From positions 1 to 64,000 of the forward strand of contig RFZL01000007.1 of the NCBI GenBank assembly GCA_009920665.1: a stretch of 64,000 nt of DNA, given 5' to 3'. Source of the stretch: Alphaproteobacteria bacterium. Lineage in GTDB: Bacteria > Pseudomonadota > Alphaproteobacteria > Puniceispirillales > Puniceispirillaceae. The position numbers and the translations under genes are program-made. The notes under the pieces are model-generated. The model worked only from the letters and a program-made list of their open reading frames with translations, was not told where the DNA came from and did not search any database. This document shows, piece by piece, positions 1-10,487 of this stretch; the first letter of the stretch is position 1; each line of letters starts with the position of its first letter.

Positions 1-574
1 AGGCGGCTTCATACTCCGCCTCCGCAGCCGCCACTGCGGCGGCGTTGTTGACATCAACCGTGGCGATGGCCAGCGTCGCCTCGGTCAGCGCCTCCGCCAT
101 GGCTGAATTGCCGGCCGCGTCCTCGGCGATTTGTGCAGCGATTTCAGAGGTTACCGGGTCGTTGGCAAGCTCGGCGAGCCTTTCCAGTGATTCGGCATCG
201 ATGCTGCCCTCTGCGGCAATTGCCTTCGCCGTGGCGTCCGCCATCAGGGCGTCAACAATATGGTTCTTGATAACCTCGGTGACGCCTTCCCTGGACTTGC
301 CCTTGATCTCCTTGATGGGAACAAAGACCAGCTCATCCTGCACGACAATATAGACATTGCTGCCCTGCACACCGGACTTTTTGCCCTCGGCGCCGAACCA
401 GCCCTTACTCTTTGACTTGGCGATCAATGCTTCCTGCTGTTCAGGACTGGCACCGTTATAGACCTGCCCGTCAGAGGACAGCACCTGCCCCGATTTGAGC
501 GTCAGCGCATAACCGACATGGCCGAATCCGAACGTTAGAAACGTTATACAAAGAGCAAGCTGGAGCTTTTTCAT
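1..574 (-). CDS. Hypothetical exported protein, partial (C-terminus beyond window)
   Basis: Reverse-strand reading from ATG at 574: MKKLQLALCITFLTFGFGHVGYALTLKSGQVLSSDGQVYNG...; signal-peptide-like N-terminus, open to position 1, Ala-rich toward the C-terminus. Not in the ORF track because it has no stop in the window. Confidence 0.75.
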   Translation of the reverse strand, partial: MKKLQLALCITFLTFGFGHVGYALTLKSGQVLSSDGQVYNGASPEQQEALIAKSKSKGWFGAEGKKSGVQGSNVYIVVQDELVFVPIKEIKGKSREGVTEVIKNHIVDALMADATAKAIAAEGSIDAESLERLAELANDPVTSEIAAQIAEDAAGNSAMAEALTEATLAIATVDVNNAAAVAAAEAEYEAA

Positions 575-912
575 CAGTGGCATCCTTTCAAGGCTTGACC
601 TTACCGGGATAGCTGTTGATCAGGGCAGGCCAAAGACGTTAAGTATCATTTTTTCTATTATTTATCGTTTATTTATTCATATAATGAAGAAAAAATCGCT
701 TTTAATTGTGTTATTTATTAATATTTCAGAATTTATTCAGATCATACGCTCAAAGCCGGTTACGCCACATTCCCGGTCCTGGCCAAGCTGTCTCGCCGAC
801 CTTGTATAAGGTAATATCCCAGAAAATCAGATCGATATGGTCAAAAATCGAAACAGTTCTGCCTGGAACTGGTCCTGCCCGGATTGCTTTCAGTATCCTT
901 GGTCGTTTACCG

Positions 913-1449
913 TCACCACAAATCTGACTTTGACAACGCAGCAACACACTCAAACTTGAGGGGCGTTTCGGGAATGACAGTCTCGTCAAGCATCATTCCC
1001 AACCATCCAAAGGGATATGCCAATGGGTATGGCGGCACAAATGAACGACCGATTTCTTCCCTGAAGCCAAACCGTCCGTAATATTCGGGGTCACCATATA
1101 CCAGCAGAACATCAAAGCCGTCCGCGCTCAGCATATCAACTCCTGAACTGATGAGGCGTGAACCCACACCTTGTTTCTGATGTTCTGGCGAGACAGCAAG
1201 CGGGGCAAGAATATATCCGGAAATACTGGCGTCGGATCTCAGGAAAATCAGACTGTAGGACACATAACCAACCACCTGACCATCAACTTCAGCGATCAAT
1301 GACCTGATTGACCGACTGGCGGTTTCTGAAGACAGGTCAGAGGCGAGGTTACTGATCACCTCGCTCTCTTCATCAGAAAACGCCGTTTCAATAACCGTCT
1401 GGATTGATTTTAAATCTGCTTTCTTAGCAAGTCTGATATTCATTTCCAT
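913..1449 (-). CDS. GNAT family N-acetyltransferase
   Basis: 178 aa; MNIRLAKKADLKSIQTVIETAF... ...ILAPLAVSPEHQKQGVGSRLISSG...GDPEYYGRFGF, acetyl-CoA binding motif of GNAT family. Confidence 0.9.
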   Translation of the reverse strand: MEMNIRLAKKADLKSIQTVIETAFSDEESEVISNLASDLSSETASRSIRSLIAEVDGQVVGYVSYSLIFLRSDASISGYILAPLAVSPEHQKQGVGSRLISSGVDMLSADGFDVLLVYGDPEYYGRFGFREEIGRSFVPPYPLAYPFGWLGMMLDETVIPETPLKFECVAALSKSDLW

Positions 1450-1500
1450 GTGGCCGGTAATGCAGGCGTATCGCGCATGTATAAATATAGGATGTGAAAC

Positions 1501-3321
1501 CTACTCTACAGTGACGGACTTGGCGAGGTTGCGTGGCTGGTCGACATCCGTGCCCTTCTCGAACGCCGTCAGATAGGCGAGGATCTGCACCGGGACGGTC
1601 AGCAGCAGTGGCGCCAGCAGCGGGTCGACATTCGGCACCGTGATAACCTGATCGGCGAAATCCACCGCACTTGCCGCGCGCTCCTCGGTGACAAGGATGA
1701 TGCGCGCCCCGCGGGCGCTCGCCTCCTGCAGATTGCTTGCTGCCTTGCCCATCACCTCATCCGCGGCAAGCAGGGCAATCACCGGCAACCCCTCTTCGAT
1801 CAGTGCGATGGGGCCATGCTTCATCTCACCGGATGCAAAGCCCTCGGCATGGATGTAGCTCAATTCCTTGAGCTTCAATGCGCCTTCCATCGCTACCGGA
1901 AACAGCACGTCACGCCCGAGATACAGCGCCGAGCGTGCCGTTGTGAGTGAATGGGCCAACGGCCTGATCTCGTCAAACAGCCCGAGCGTGCGGCCTATGA
2001 TCGAGGGAAGCCCCTGAATATGTTTATGGATTTCATCACGACGTTGCGCATCAATGCTACCCCTGGCCTCGGCCAAAGCGGCGGCAAAACAGATCAGCGC
2101 CGTCAATTGTGCGGTAAAGGCCTTGGTGCTGGCGACACCGATCTCCGGCCCGGCGCGCGTCGGCATCACAAGATTGGCCTCGCGGGCAATGGTGCTTCCC
2201 GGCACATTGACCAAGCCGACAGTGCGCAACCCGGCCTCGCCGGCATGACGCATCGCCATCAGCGTATCCAGACTTTCCCCCGATTGCGAAATGGCAATGG
2301 CGGTGGTGAAGGCGCCGGTGACGGGCTTGCGGTATCGGTATTCGGAGGCGATCTCGCAGGATACCGGCACCCGTGCCAGCGCCTCGATCCAGTAACGCGC
2401 CACCATCGCCGCGTAATGGCTTGTGCCGGCTGCCAACATGACAATGCCGTCAATGGCCTGCAGATCATCCCGCGACAGGGGCGTCGACAGGGTGCCGTCC
2501 GCCCCGGTCATGGCGGCAAGCGTATGCGCGATGGCGTCCGGCTGTTCATGGATTTCCTTTTCCATGAAATGTCGGTAGCCGCCCTTGTCGACCATTCCCT
2601 GACTTGCCGCGACAATCACCACCTCACGGTTCACCGGCACCCCGGCAGCATCGAAGATCTGCGCTGAATCAGGCGTGACAATGGCGAAATCATTATCCTT
2701 CAGATAGATCACATTACGCGTAAGAGGTGCCAATGCCACAGCATCGGACCCGACGAAACTGGTTCCTTCCCCGAGGCCGATCGCCAGAGGAGAGGCATTT
2801 CGGGCGACGATCATCATGTCGGGATGGTCAACATGCATGGCGGCCAGAGCAAAAGTGCCTTCAATCTGTGACAGCACCCTTGCACCCGCTTCTTGCGGTG
2901 ACATGCCCTGATCGAACGCCGCGAGGAACAGATGCGCCAGCACCTCGGAATCGGTCTCACTGGCAAATTCATGGCCAGCGGCGCGAAGCTCGTCTCGCAA
3001 CGTCACGTGATTTTCAATGATGCCATTGTGGACGATGGCCACCCTGTTGTCGGCGATGTGCGGATGCGCATTCCGCTCGGACACGCCGCCATGGGTCGCC
3101 CAGCGGGTATGGCCAAGTCCGGATTGGCCGGCCAGCGGCCTGTCGCGCATGGTGGCCGACAGCGCACTCAGCTTGCCAACCGCCCGGTTCATGGCAAACC
3201 CGTCAGCTGTGCCGGTCACGATCCCCGACGAATCGTAACCGCGATATTCAAGCCGTTTCAGGGAATCAAGAAGCGTTTCGGCACAATCCTGCAATCCGAC
3301 AACACCAACGATACCACACAT
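1501..3321 (-). CDS. glmS: Glutamine--fructose-6-phosphate aminotransferase (isomerizing)
   Basis: MCGIVGVVG N-terminus (catalytic Cys after Met, so start set at 3321 rather than the ORF-track 3339), SIS domains, C-terminal NLAKSVTVE. Confidence 0.97.
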   Translation of the reverse strand: MCGIVGVVGLQDCAETLLDSLKRLEYRGYDSSGIVTGTADGFAMNRAVGKLSALSATMRDRPLAGQSGLGHTRWATHGGVSERNAHPHIADNRVAIVHNGIIENHVTLRDELRAAGHEFASETDSEVLAHLFLAAFDQGMSPQEAGARVLSQIEGTFALAAMHVDHPDMMIVARNASPLAIGLGEGTSFVGSDAVALAPLTRNVIYLKDNDFAIVTPDSAQIFDAAGVPVNREVVIVAASQGMVDKGGYRHFMEKEIHEQPDAIAHTLAAMTGADGTLSTPLSRDDLQAIDGIVMLAAGTSHYAAMVARYWIEALARVPVSCEIASEYRYRKPVTGAFTTAIAISQSGESLDTLMAMRHAGEAGLRTVGLVNVPGSTIAREANLVMPTRAGPEIGVASTKAFTAQLTALICFAAALAEARGSIDAQRRDEIHKHIQGLPSIIGRTLGLFDEIRPLAHSLTTARSALYLGRDVLFPVAMEGALKLKELSYIHAEGFASGEMKHGPIALIEEGLPVIALLAADEVMGKAASNLQEASARGARIILVTEERAASAVDFADQVITVPNVDPLLAPLLLTVPVQILAYLTAFEKGTDVDQPRNLAKSVTVE

Positions 3322-3519
3322 GGGCAAGGCTCCATTCATTTCTCCGGAACGTCATTCAGTGCGCACCGGCGCCACTATCCTGAAGACGATCCGCGCGCAG
3401 GATAGTCGCAGAGTGCGTGAGAAAAAAGCACCATTCGCCCTTCCGCCCCGATTTCAGGTTTTTCTTTCAAACTCATGGTTCGGATTGCTGAATGACCGCC
3501 ATTCCGGTTAAATAGGCAT

Positions 3520-4857
3520 ATGGACTTCACAGCCATCATTCTTGCCGCCGGCAAGGGCACCCGAATGAAATCGTCGTTGCCCAAACCGCTCCATCGCGTT
3601 GGGGGACATCCCATGCTTGGCTGGTCGATCGACGCCGCGCGCGCCGCCGGCGCCACCAGGACGATTGCGGTTCTTGCGCCGGGGTCAGACGACATTCAGC
3701 ACTGGCTGGACGATACAGGGATCGCCATCCAGCAGAAACAGCTTGGTACCGGCAATGCCGTCGCCGCAGCGCGAGACGCCGTCGGAATGGATGACGGCAT
3801 TGCCATCGTCATGTTTGCCGACACACCGCTTGTCAGGGCCGACAGCATTGCCGCCCTTGTCAGCAAGGTGGCAGATGGCGCGGCCGTCGCCGTGGCCGCG
3901 TTCGAGCCCGTCGACCCGACCGGATATGGCCGGCTCGTGCAGGGACCAAACGGCACCATCGAAAGCATCGTTGAAGAGCGCGAGGCCAGCGAAACGCAGA
4001 AGAAGATCAATCTGTGCAATGGCGGGATCATGGCCGCAAAGACCCCGTTGCTGTTCCATCTGCTCGACCGGGTGACGAATGACAACGCCAAGGGCGAATA
4101 TTATCTGACCGACATCATCGCCCATGCGTCTGCCGGCGGCCACCGGGTTGCGCATAATATCATCGACGAGACCGAAATTCTCGGCGTCAATGACCGGGTG
4201 GATCTGGCGGCGGCGGAAGCGGCGTTGCAATCACGCCTCAGAATAACGGCAATGCAACAGGGCGTGACAATGGTGGCACCTGATACGGTGTTCATCGCCG
4301 CCGATGCCGTGATCGAGTCCGACGTGATCATTGAACCGCATGTCGTGATCGGCAGCGGCTGCCATATCGGTGAAGGCAGCATCATACGCGCCTTTTCACA
4401 TCTCGAGGGCACCCGCCTCGGGGCCTGCTGCATTATCGGGCCATATGCAAGACTGCGCCCCGGCACCGATGCCGGCGACGGCGTGAAAGTCGGGAATTTC
4501 GTCGAGATCAAGAAGACGAAGCTTGGTGACGGCGCGAAGGCAAATCACCTGACCTATCTTGGTGACGCCACGATCGGGGCGGCGGCGAATATCGGGGCCG
4601 GCACGATCACCTGTAATTATGACGGTTTTGGCAAGTATGAGACGCTGATCGGTGACGGTGCCTTCATCGGCTCCAACACCGCCCTCGTCGCACCGGTCAC
4701 GATCGGTGCCCGCGCGATTATCGGCGCCGGTAGCACCATAACCCGCGATGTCGGTCCCGACAGTATCGCCGTTGAACGCGCCCACACCTCCGAGAGGGAA
4801 GGTGCGGCTGCAAAATTCCGCGAGACCCGCGAGAACAAGACAAAGCCGGGGAGTTGA
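3520..4857 (+). CDS. glmU: Bifunctional UDP-N-acetylglucosamine pyrophosphorylase / glucosamine-1-phosphate N-acetyltransferase
   Basis: AIILAAGKGTRMKSSLPKPLH nucleotidyltransferase motif and left-handed beta-helix hexapeptide C-terminus (GAGTITCNYDG). Confidence 0.97.
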   Translation: MDFTAIILAAGKGTRMKSSLPKPLHRVGGHPMLGWSIDAARAAGATRTIAVLAPGSDDIQHWLDDTGIAIQQKQLGTGNAVAAARDAVGMDDGIAIVMFADTPLVRADSIAALVSKVADGAAVAVAAFEPVDPTGYGRLVQGPNGTIESIVEEREASETQKKINLCNGGIMAAKTPLLFHLLDRVTNDNAKGEYYLTDIIAHASAGGHRVAHNIIDETEILGVNDRVDLAAAEAALQSRLRITAMQQGVTMVAPDTVFIAADAVIESDVIIEPHVVIGSGCHIGEGSIIRAFSHLEGTRLGACCIIGPYARLRPGTDAGDGVKVGNFVEIKKTKLGDGAKANHLTYLGDATIGAAANIGAGTITCNYDGFGKYETLIGDGAFIGSNTALVAPVTIGARAIIGAGSTITRDVGPDSIAVERAHTSEREGAAAKFRETRENKTKPGS

Positions 4858-4862
4858 CCACC

Positions 4863-6296
4863 ATGGATGCGTCCCTTCTTGCATCGCGGCTACTGAGCCT
4901 TCAGGGCGGCTCCATCATGGTCGTCGGCGATGTCATGCTTGACCGGTTCGTTGATGGCACCGTCAACCGTCTGTCCCCCGAAGCACCGGTACCGATTCTC
5001 GAGAAGACCGAAGACAGCGTCATGCCGGGCGGGGCCGCGAATGTGGCGATCAATCTGGCCGGGCTCGGCTGTGATGTCAGACTGCTGTCGGTTACCGGCA
5101 GTGACGCAGCAGGCCTGCAACTTGGCCAGATCCTCGGGGCGAACCTGGCGATAGATTTTCATCAGGTGGTTGATGCCACACGTCCGACGACCACCAAGAC
5201 ACGTTTCCGCGCCGATAAACAGCAGGTGCTTCGTGTCGATGAGGAGGTCACCAGAACGGTTGATAGAAAGACAGCCGATCATCTGCTGGCAAGCTTTGCC
5301 GAGAGCCTGCCAAGCGCGGGGCTCGTCGTGCTGTCCGACTACGCCAAGGGAACCGTTGCGCCCGACGTGATCTCACAGATCAGGGAAATGACAAGCAAGG
5401 CCGGGGTTCCGCTTGTCACCGACCCCAAGCTGGCCGACTTTTCCGTCTATGCCGGCTCGGACATATTGACGCCGAATCTGTCCGAGTTGAAGGCGGCCGT
5501 GACCATCACCGGAGATGATCTCAAGGATATTGCGGAAGCCGCCAGCAAGCTGGCAAAATCCCATGATCTTGGAGCCATTCTGGTGACACTCAGCGCGCGC
5601 GGCATGCTGCTTGCCCGCGCCGACGGAACCTGGGAGCACGACCCCACAAGGGCGCGCGAGGTCTTTGATGTCTCAGGGGCCGGCGATACGGTCATCGCCA
5701 CCATCGCCGCTGCGTTGTCATCAGGGGTGGACGCGGCCGAGGCGGTGAAGCTGGCAAACATCGCCGCCGGTGTCGTGGTCGGCAAGGCCGGCACCGCCAC
5801 TGTCAGCCCCGGGGAGATCATCGCGATGGCGAGCCCGCAACCACCGGAGCTGGATGTGCGGGCGCTGGCGGCGCGTTGCGAGACCTGGCGCTCCCGGGGG
5901 GACCGGATCGGCTTTGCCAATGGCTGCTTCGACCTTCTTCATCCGGGGCATTTGCATCTGCTGAAGGCCGCTGCCGATTCCTGTGACAGGCTCATTGTCG
6001 GGCTCAACAGCGACGCATCAGTCAAACGGCTGAAAGGCGCATCGCGGCCGATACAGAGCGACCGCCAGCGCGCCGCCATCATGGCCAGCCTTCCGCTCGT
6101 CGACGGGGTGGCCGTGTTCGGGGACGACACGCCATTGGAACTCATCACAGCATTGCAACCCGACATCATTTTCAAGGGCGGTGATTACCGGCCCGAGGAT
6201 GTTGTCGGCGGCGACATTGCGGCCGCGCGGGGTGGCGAGGTGATCATCATCCCCACCCTCGGCAATCATTCCAGCACGGGCCTGATTTCAGCCTGA
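4863..6296 (+). CDS. hldE: Bifunctional D-glycero-beta-D-manno-heptose-7-phosphate kinase / 1-phosphate adenylyltransferase
   Basis: PfkB-type kinase (MVVGDVMLDRF, SGAGDTV) fused to cytidylyltransferase-like domain (FANGCFDLLHPGHLHLL). Confidence 0.96.
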   Translation: MDASLLASRLLSLQGGSIMVVGDVMLDRFVDGTVNRLSPEAPVPILEKTEDSVMPGGAANVAINLAGLGCDVRLLSVTGSDAAGLQLGQILGANLAIDFHQVVDATRPTTTKTRFRADKQQVLRVDEEVTRTVDRKTADHLLASFAESLPSAGLVVLSDYAKGTVAPDVISQIREMTSKAGVPLVTDPKLADFSVYAGSDILTPNLSELKAAVTITGDDLKDIAEAASKLAKSHDLGAILVTLSARGMLLARADGTWEHDPTRAREVFDVSGAGDTVIATIAAALSSGVDAAEAVKLANIAAGVVVGKAGTATVSPGEIIAMASPQPPELDVRALAARCETWRSRGDRIGFANGCFDLLHPGHLHLLKAAADSCDRLIVGLNSDASVKRLKGASRPIQSDRQRAAIMASLPLVDGVAVFGDDTPLELITALQPDIIFKGGDYRPEDVVGGDIAAARGGEVIIIPTLGNHSSTGLISA

Positions 6297-6302
6297 CGCC
6301 GG

Positions 6303-7322
6303 CTAGCCCGCCTCGCCTTCGCCAGCGCGCTCCGCAGCCCTATCGGCCTCAATGCTGGCATTGATCTGGCGCTCGAACTCGCGAAGGCGCTTATAGACAC
6401 TCGCCAGTTCGACAATCGTCGGCCAGCTGCGGAACAGATACTGCATCGACCCTTCGACCCGCCCAAAGGCCCTGATAATCTGCTGCATCACGCCAAGGGT
6501 GATCATTCCACCGACAATCGCCGGCGCCAGAAAGATGTAGGCCACGAGGACGTTTGTCTGCAGATAGGCAAGACGACCGGTATTGAAATAGATGTACCGA
6601 AGATAGCTTTTGAAATGGATGCGCCGGACATCGTCAAACAGCTCCTCGAGCGACTTCGGACGCACCGAGCCGTCATCCTCAGCGATCACGAGCAGCTTGC
6701 GATAGGCGGCTTCCTTCTTTTGCAGGTCATATTCAATACCGACAAGACGCAAAATCCAGGCAAGAATGATCATCAGGACCGTGCCACCAACGGCCCAGAT
6801 CAGGGCGCCAGTGACCAACCCGTACTCCCAGTCACCAAACCACATGATGGTGATGCCGGCACCAAGACCCAACAGGATTGGGAAAAATTCAATCAGGATG
6901 AGAATGCTCTCAATCAGCGATGTTCCCAGACCCTCAACAATGCGCGAGAATTTGATGGTATCTTCCTGAACACGCTGTGCCGCCCCTTCGATGGTGCGCG
7001 CGCGGTCATAGACTTCATGATACCATTCGACCATCGCGGTCCGCCAGCGGAACAGGAAATGGCTGGTCAGGAAGCTGGTTGCAAGACCGAGCGTGATCGC
7101 CATCGCCGCCAGCTTTCCAAAACTGAGGAGCCCGCCAATATATTCGGTCATGCTCACGGCATTCGGGGCGCCAAGCGCCTTCTGAATCATGTCATAGAAT
7201 TCACCGAACCATTCATTGATCTTGACGTCGATCTGCACCTGCACCCAGAGGGACCCCAGAATGACAATCGATCCGAGATACGCCCAGAGGGCCCATTTCG
7301 CCGTAGTAAAGAATCTGAACAT
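6303..7322 (-). CDS. SbmA/BacA-like transporter
   Basis: 339 aa; WVQVQIDVKINEWFGEFYDMIQKAL and multi-TM profile characteristic of the SbmA/BacA family. Confidence 0.85.
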   Translation of the reverse strand: MFRFFTTAKWALWAYLGSIVILGSLWVQVQIDVKINEWFGEFYDMIQKALGAPNAVSMTEYIGGLLSFGKLAAMAITLGLATSFLTSHFLFRWRTAMVEWYHEVYDRARTIEGAAQRVQEDTIKFSRIVEGLGTSLIESILILIEFFPILLGLGAGITIMWFGDWEYGLVTGALIWAVGGTVLMIILAWILRLVGIEYDLQKKEAAYRKLLVIAEDDGSVRPKSLEELFDDVRRIHFKSYLRYIYFNTGRLAYLQTNVLVAYIFLAPAIVGGMITLGVMQQIIRAFGRVEGSMQYLFRSWPTIVELASVYKRLREFERQINASIEADRAAERAGEGEAG

Positions 7323-7428
7323 ATCAAGCCACTCCGTTGACGTGCGGACCGGTCGGACCGCCTGTTATAGTTGTGGTATCATAAAGCGGATGGAAGGACG
7401 TGCGGCAAATCACCCGTCCCGCGAGCTG

Positions 7429-8538
7429 TCACTCCACCTCCGGACGGTCATGGACGACGGCGCTGGTGACGATGCCAAGACCGAGAAAGACCGTCAGCAT
7501 CGCCGTACCGCCATAGGAAATCAGCGGCAAGGGCGCACCCACCACCGGCAACAGGCCGGTGACCATCGCCACATTGACGAAGACATAGAGGAACAGCATC
7601 ATCGCGATGCCAACACATGTCAGCTGGGCAAACCGGCTGCCGACCCTGAGGCTGATCGCCAGCACAGCGCCAATCATCAACAGATAAAGCCCGAGAATGA
7701 AGAGGTTGCCGACAAGCCCGAATTCCTCGCCGATCATCGTGAAGACGAAATCGGTCTGTTTCTCGGGCAGATAGTTCAGCTGGCTCTGGCTTCCCATCAG
7801 AAAGCCCTTGCCAAACATGCCGCCCGATCCAAGGGCGATTTTGGACTGTGTGATCTGGTAGCCTGCGCCTAGCTGATCTGCTCCCGGATTGAGAAAGGTC
7901 ATGACCCGCGCCTTTTGATAGGCATGCAGCTGCGACCACAGCAACGGCACCGCGGAAACCGCCAGAACAAGCGATGCCAGGATATAGCGCCAAGGCAGGC
8001 CGGCGACGAACAGCACCGCCAGCGAGCCGAGCGCCAGCGCCAGCGCAGTGCCAAGATCGGGCTGTTCGACAACCAGCATGAAAGGCACCGCGATCATCAC
8101 CAGAGGTGGCAGATAGGTCAGAACGGATCGCATCCGCTCCAGCGGCTGGCTGTCGAAATAGCGTGCCAGCGCCAGCAATACGGCAATCTTGGTCGGCTCG
8201 GACGGCTGGAAGGTAAACCCGCCAACGGTGATCCAGCGCGCCACCCCGCCGCCACCGCCAAGCGCCAGCAGCACCACAAGCATCACGATGGAGGCGATAT
8301 AAATCGGATAGGCCCAGATGCGCAACAGCCGGAAATTGATGAACGCAAGGATCAGCACCATGCTGGCGCCAACCGCCCCACGGATGGCGTGACGGCCTGC
8401 CCAGGGGGACCATGACCCCTCGGACGCCGAATAGAGGGCCATCGCCCCGATTGTCACCAGCACGGCAGCGACAAGAATGATGTGCCAGGGAATACGAAGG
8501 ACGGTTTGCAGGATGCCAACAGTTTCCGTTTTCATCAC
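7429..8538 (-). CDS. rodA: Peptidoglycan glycosyltransferase / rod shape-determining protein RodA (SEDS)
   Basis: SEDS family motifs (GGGGVARWI...FQPSEPTKIA, QPDLGTAL, PLISYGGTAML). Confidence 0.95.
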   Translation of the reverse strand: MMKTETVGILQTVLRIPWHIILVAAVLVTIGAMALYSASEGSWSPWAGRHAIRGAVGASMVLILAFINFRLLRIWAYPIYIASIVMLVVLLALGGGGGVARWITVGGFTFQPSEPTKIAVLLALARYFDSQPLERMRSVLTYLPPLVMIAVPFMLVVEQPDLGTALALALGSLAVLFVAGLPWRYILASLVLAVSAVPLLWSQLHAYQKARVMTFLNPGADQLGAGYQITQSKIALGSGGMFGKGFLMGSQSQLNYLPEKQTDFVFTMIGEEFGLVGNLFILGLYLLMIGAVLAISLRVGSRFAQLTCVGIAMMLFLYVFVNVAMVTGLLPVVGAPLPLISYGGTAMLTVFLGLGIVTSAVVHDRPEVE

Positions 8539-10487
8539 GCTTCTCCGTTGATTTCCAGCGCGCGTTGCAGCGCCGAACGGGCGATCGGCGCCGCCATCGA
8601 CGAACCGCTACCACCATGCTCGACGACAACAGCCACGGCATAGCGCGGGTTGCGGACCGGCGCATAGCCGACAAACAGCGCGTGATCGCGTTCTTTCCAG
8701 GGGCGCTCGATATTCTTGGTGATCCCGGCCTCACGCTGCTCCTTGGTGATCCGCTTCACCTGCACCGTGCCTGTCTTGCCGGACATGCCGCCCTGACGAG
8801 GCGGCAGATTGTGCCGGCGCGCCGTGCCAAGACTGCCATGCATGACCTCAAACATGCCCTCGCGAACGATGCGAAGCGCACCTTCAGAGATGCCGAGATC
8901 GGCAAACTGAACCTCGCCCTCAACAGTCCTGAGAGACGGCGTCACAGCCTTGCTGCCATTCGCCAGCCGGGCGGTCATCACGGCAAGCTGCAGGGGTGTC
9001 ACCAGAACATAGCCCTGCCCGATCCCGGCAACGACCGTTTCACCCGGAGTCCAGACAACCCCATGCGTGGCCACTTTCCATTCATGGTCGGGGATGATCC
9101 CGGATTTCTCGCCGGGAATATCAACGCCGGTGACATCGCCAAGGCCAAGCTTGGCCGCCATTGCCTTGATCCGCTGGATGCCCGTCTTCAGGGCCACCTC
9201 GTAGAAGAACACATCGCAGGACCTTTCCAGCGCCCGTACAACATTCACCGAGCCGTGACCATTCTCGAACCAGCAGTGAAAGGTCGCGTTACCAAGCTCC
9301 ATGCTGCCGTTACAGAAATGGCGGGAATTCTCATTGATGATTCCCGCCTCGAGCGCCGCCAGCGCGACAACCATCTTGAAGGTCGAGCCTGGCGCGTACA
9401 TGCCGGCCGTCACACGGTTCAGCAAGGGATTGCGCGGATGGGCGTTCAGGCGTCGCCAGTCGCGCGTCAGCAACCTGTCGGTGAACATGTTCGGGTCATA
9501 GGTCGGTGACGACACCATGGCGAGAATCTCGCCGCTATGGACATCCATCACGATGGCCGCCCCGGATTCCGGGGGGGTGATTTTGCCGACGCTGTCGCGC
9601 AGCAGCATGTTCTCGCCAGACGCAAGATGAAGTTTCAGATCGCTGTTGCCGGCAATTGCCCGCTGCACCTCGGGGCTTGCCATATCGACCTGTTCGGACT
9701 GGCCCTGGCGAAGGACGTTCGTCACATGCTGTTGCAGACCGATATCAAGTGCCAGACGCACATCCCTGCCGGACAGTGGCTCGTAATCGCGGAACACACG
9801 GATCGGTTGTCCACGCGCATTGACCTCGACCCGTTCATTGCCGGGTTGCCCGCGCAACTCCGGCTCCAGCGCATATTCAACCCCGATCTTGCCGGTGGCA
9901 AGGTTTGGCAGATCACCAAGTGTCCGGTCCTCCTCAACCTCCCGACTGGTGATTGGCGAGACATAGCCTGTCACATGCCCGGTCAGCGCCCCCTGCGGAT
10001 AAATTCGGCGGAGCGTTTTCTCGAAGGTGACACCCGGAAGATAGGCGGAGCGCACAGCAAGCCGCGCCAGTTCGCGCTGCGTCAGGCTTTCACGGATCAG
10101 GATCGGCCGGAAGGATGGCCCCTTGCGGGCCGCCTCGCGCACCCGCGCCAAATCATCCTCGGCAAGGTCGACAAGCTGCGCAAGCTGTGCCAGCGCGCGG
10201 TCCAGATCGCCGGCATAGAGCGGGGTGATGTGCAGAAGATAGGATTCGGCATTGCCGGCAAGAAGACGCATCTTGCGATCCACCAGCCGACCACGGCGCG
10301 GCGGCACAATTCGCAAATCAAACTGGTTACGGTCGGACAGGCGCTTGTAGCGGTTGTTCTGCGCCACCTGAAGCTGATACAGGCGGCCTGACAGAAAACT
10401 CGTGACAAGCAGCATGCCGCTACCGAGAAGCAGCGTGCGGCGCCCGATGGTACGACGACCCTCCTTCTGCTTTGCCCGCCTGTTCAT
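8535..10487 (-). CDS. mrdA: Penicillin-binding protein 2
   Basis: PBP dimer domain, AGMYAPGSTFKMV (SxxK), SGKTGTVQV (KTG); overlaps rodA by 4 bp. Confidence 0.95.
   Translation of the reverse strand: MNRRAKQKEGRRTIGRRTLLLGSGMLLVTSFLSGRLYQLQVAQNNRYKRLSDRNQFDLRIVPPRRGRLVDRKMRLLAGNAESYLLHITPLYAGDLDRALAQLAQLVDLAEDDLARVREAARKGPSFRPILIRESLTQRELARLAVRSAYLPGVTFEKTLRRIYPQGALTGHVTGYVSPITSREVEEDRTLGDLPNLATGKIGVEYALEPELRGQPGNERVEVNARGQPIRVFRDYEPLSGRDVRLALDIGLQQHVTNVLRQGQSEQVDMASPEVQRAIAGNSDLKLHLASGENMLLRDSVGKITPPESGAAIVMDVHSGEILAMVSSPTYDPNMFTDRLLTRDWRRLNAHPRNPLLNRVTAGMYAPGSTFKMVVALAALEAGIINENSRHFCNGSMELGNATFHCWFENGHGSVNVVRALERSCDVFFYEVALKTGIQRIKAMAAKLGLGDVTGVDIPGEKSGIIPDHEWKVATHGVVWTPGETVVAGIGQGYVLVTPLQLAVMTARLANGSKAVTPSLRTVEGEVQFADLGISEGALRIVREGMFEVMHGSLGTARRHNLPPRQGGMSGKTGTVQVKRITKEQREAGITKNIERPWKERDHALFVGYAPVRNPRYAVAVVVEHGGSGSSMAAPIARSALQRALEINGEA

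Noticed and set aside
3322-3519. Possible glmS-type ribozyme in the glmS leader
   Set aside because: I could not identify the conserved ribozyme core, and the element is characteristic of Gram-positives; unsupported.
7448-8734. 428-aa minus-strand ORF overlapping rodA in another frame
   Set aside because: Low-complexity Arg/Cys/Ala translation; rodA and mrdA are clearly the real frames.
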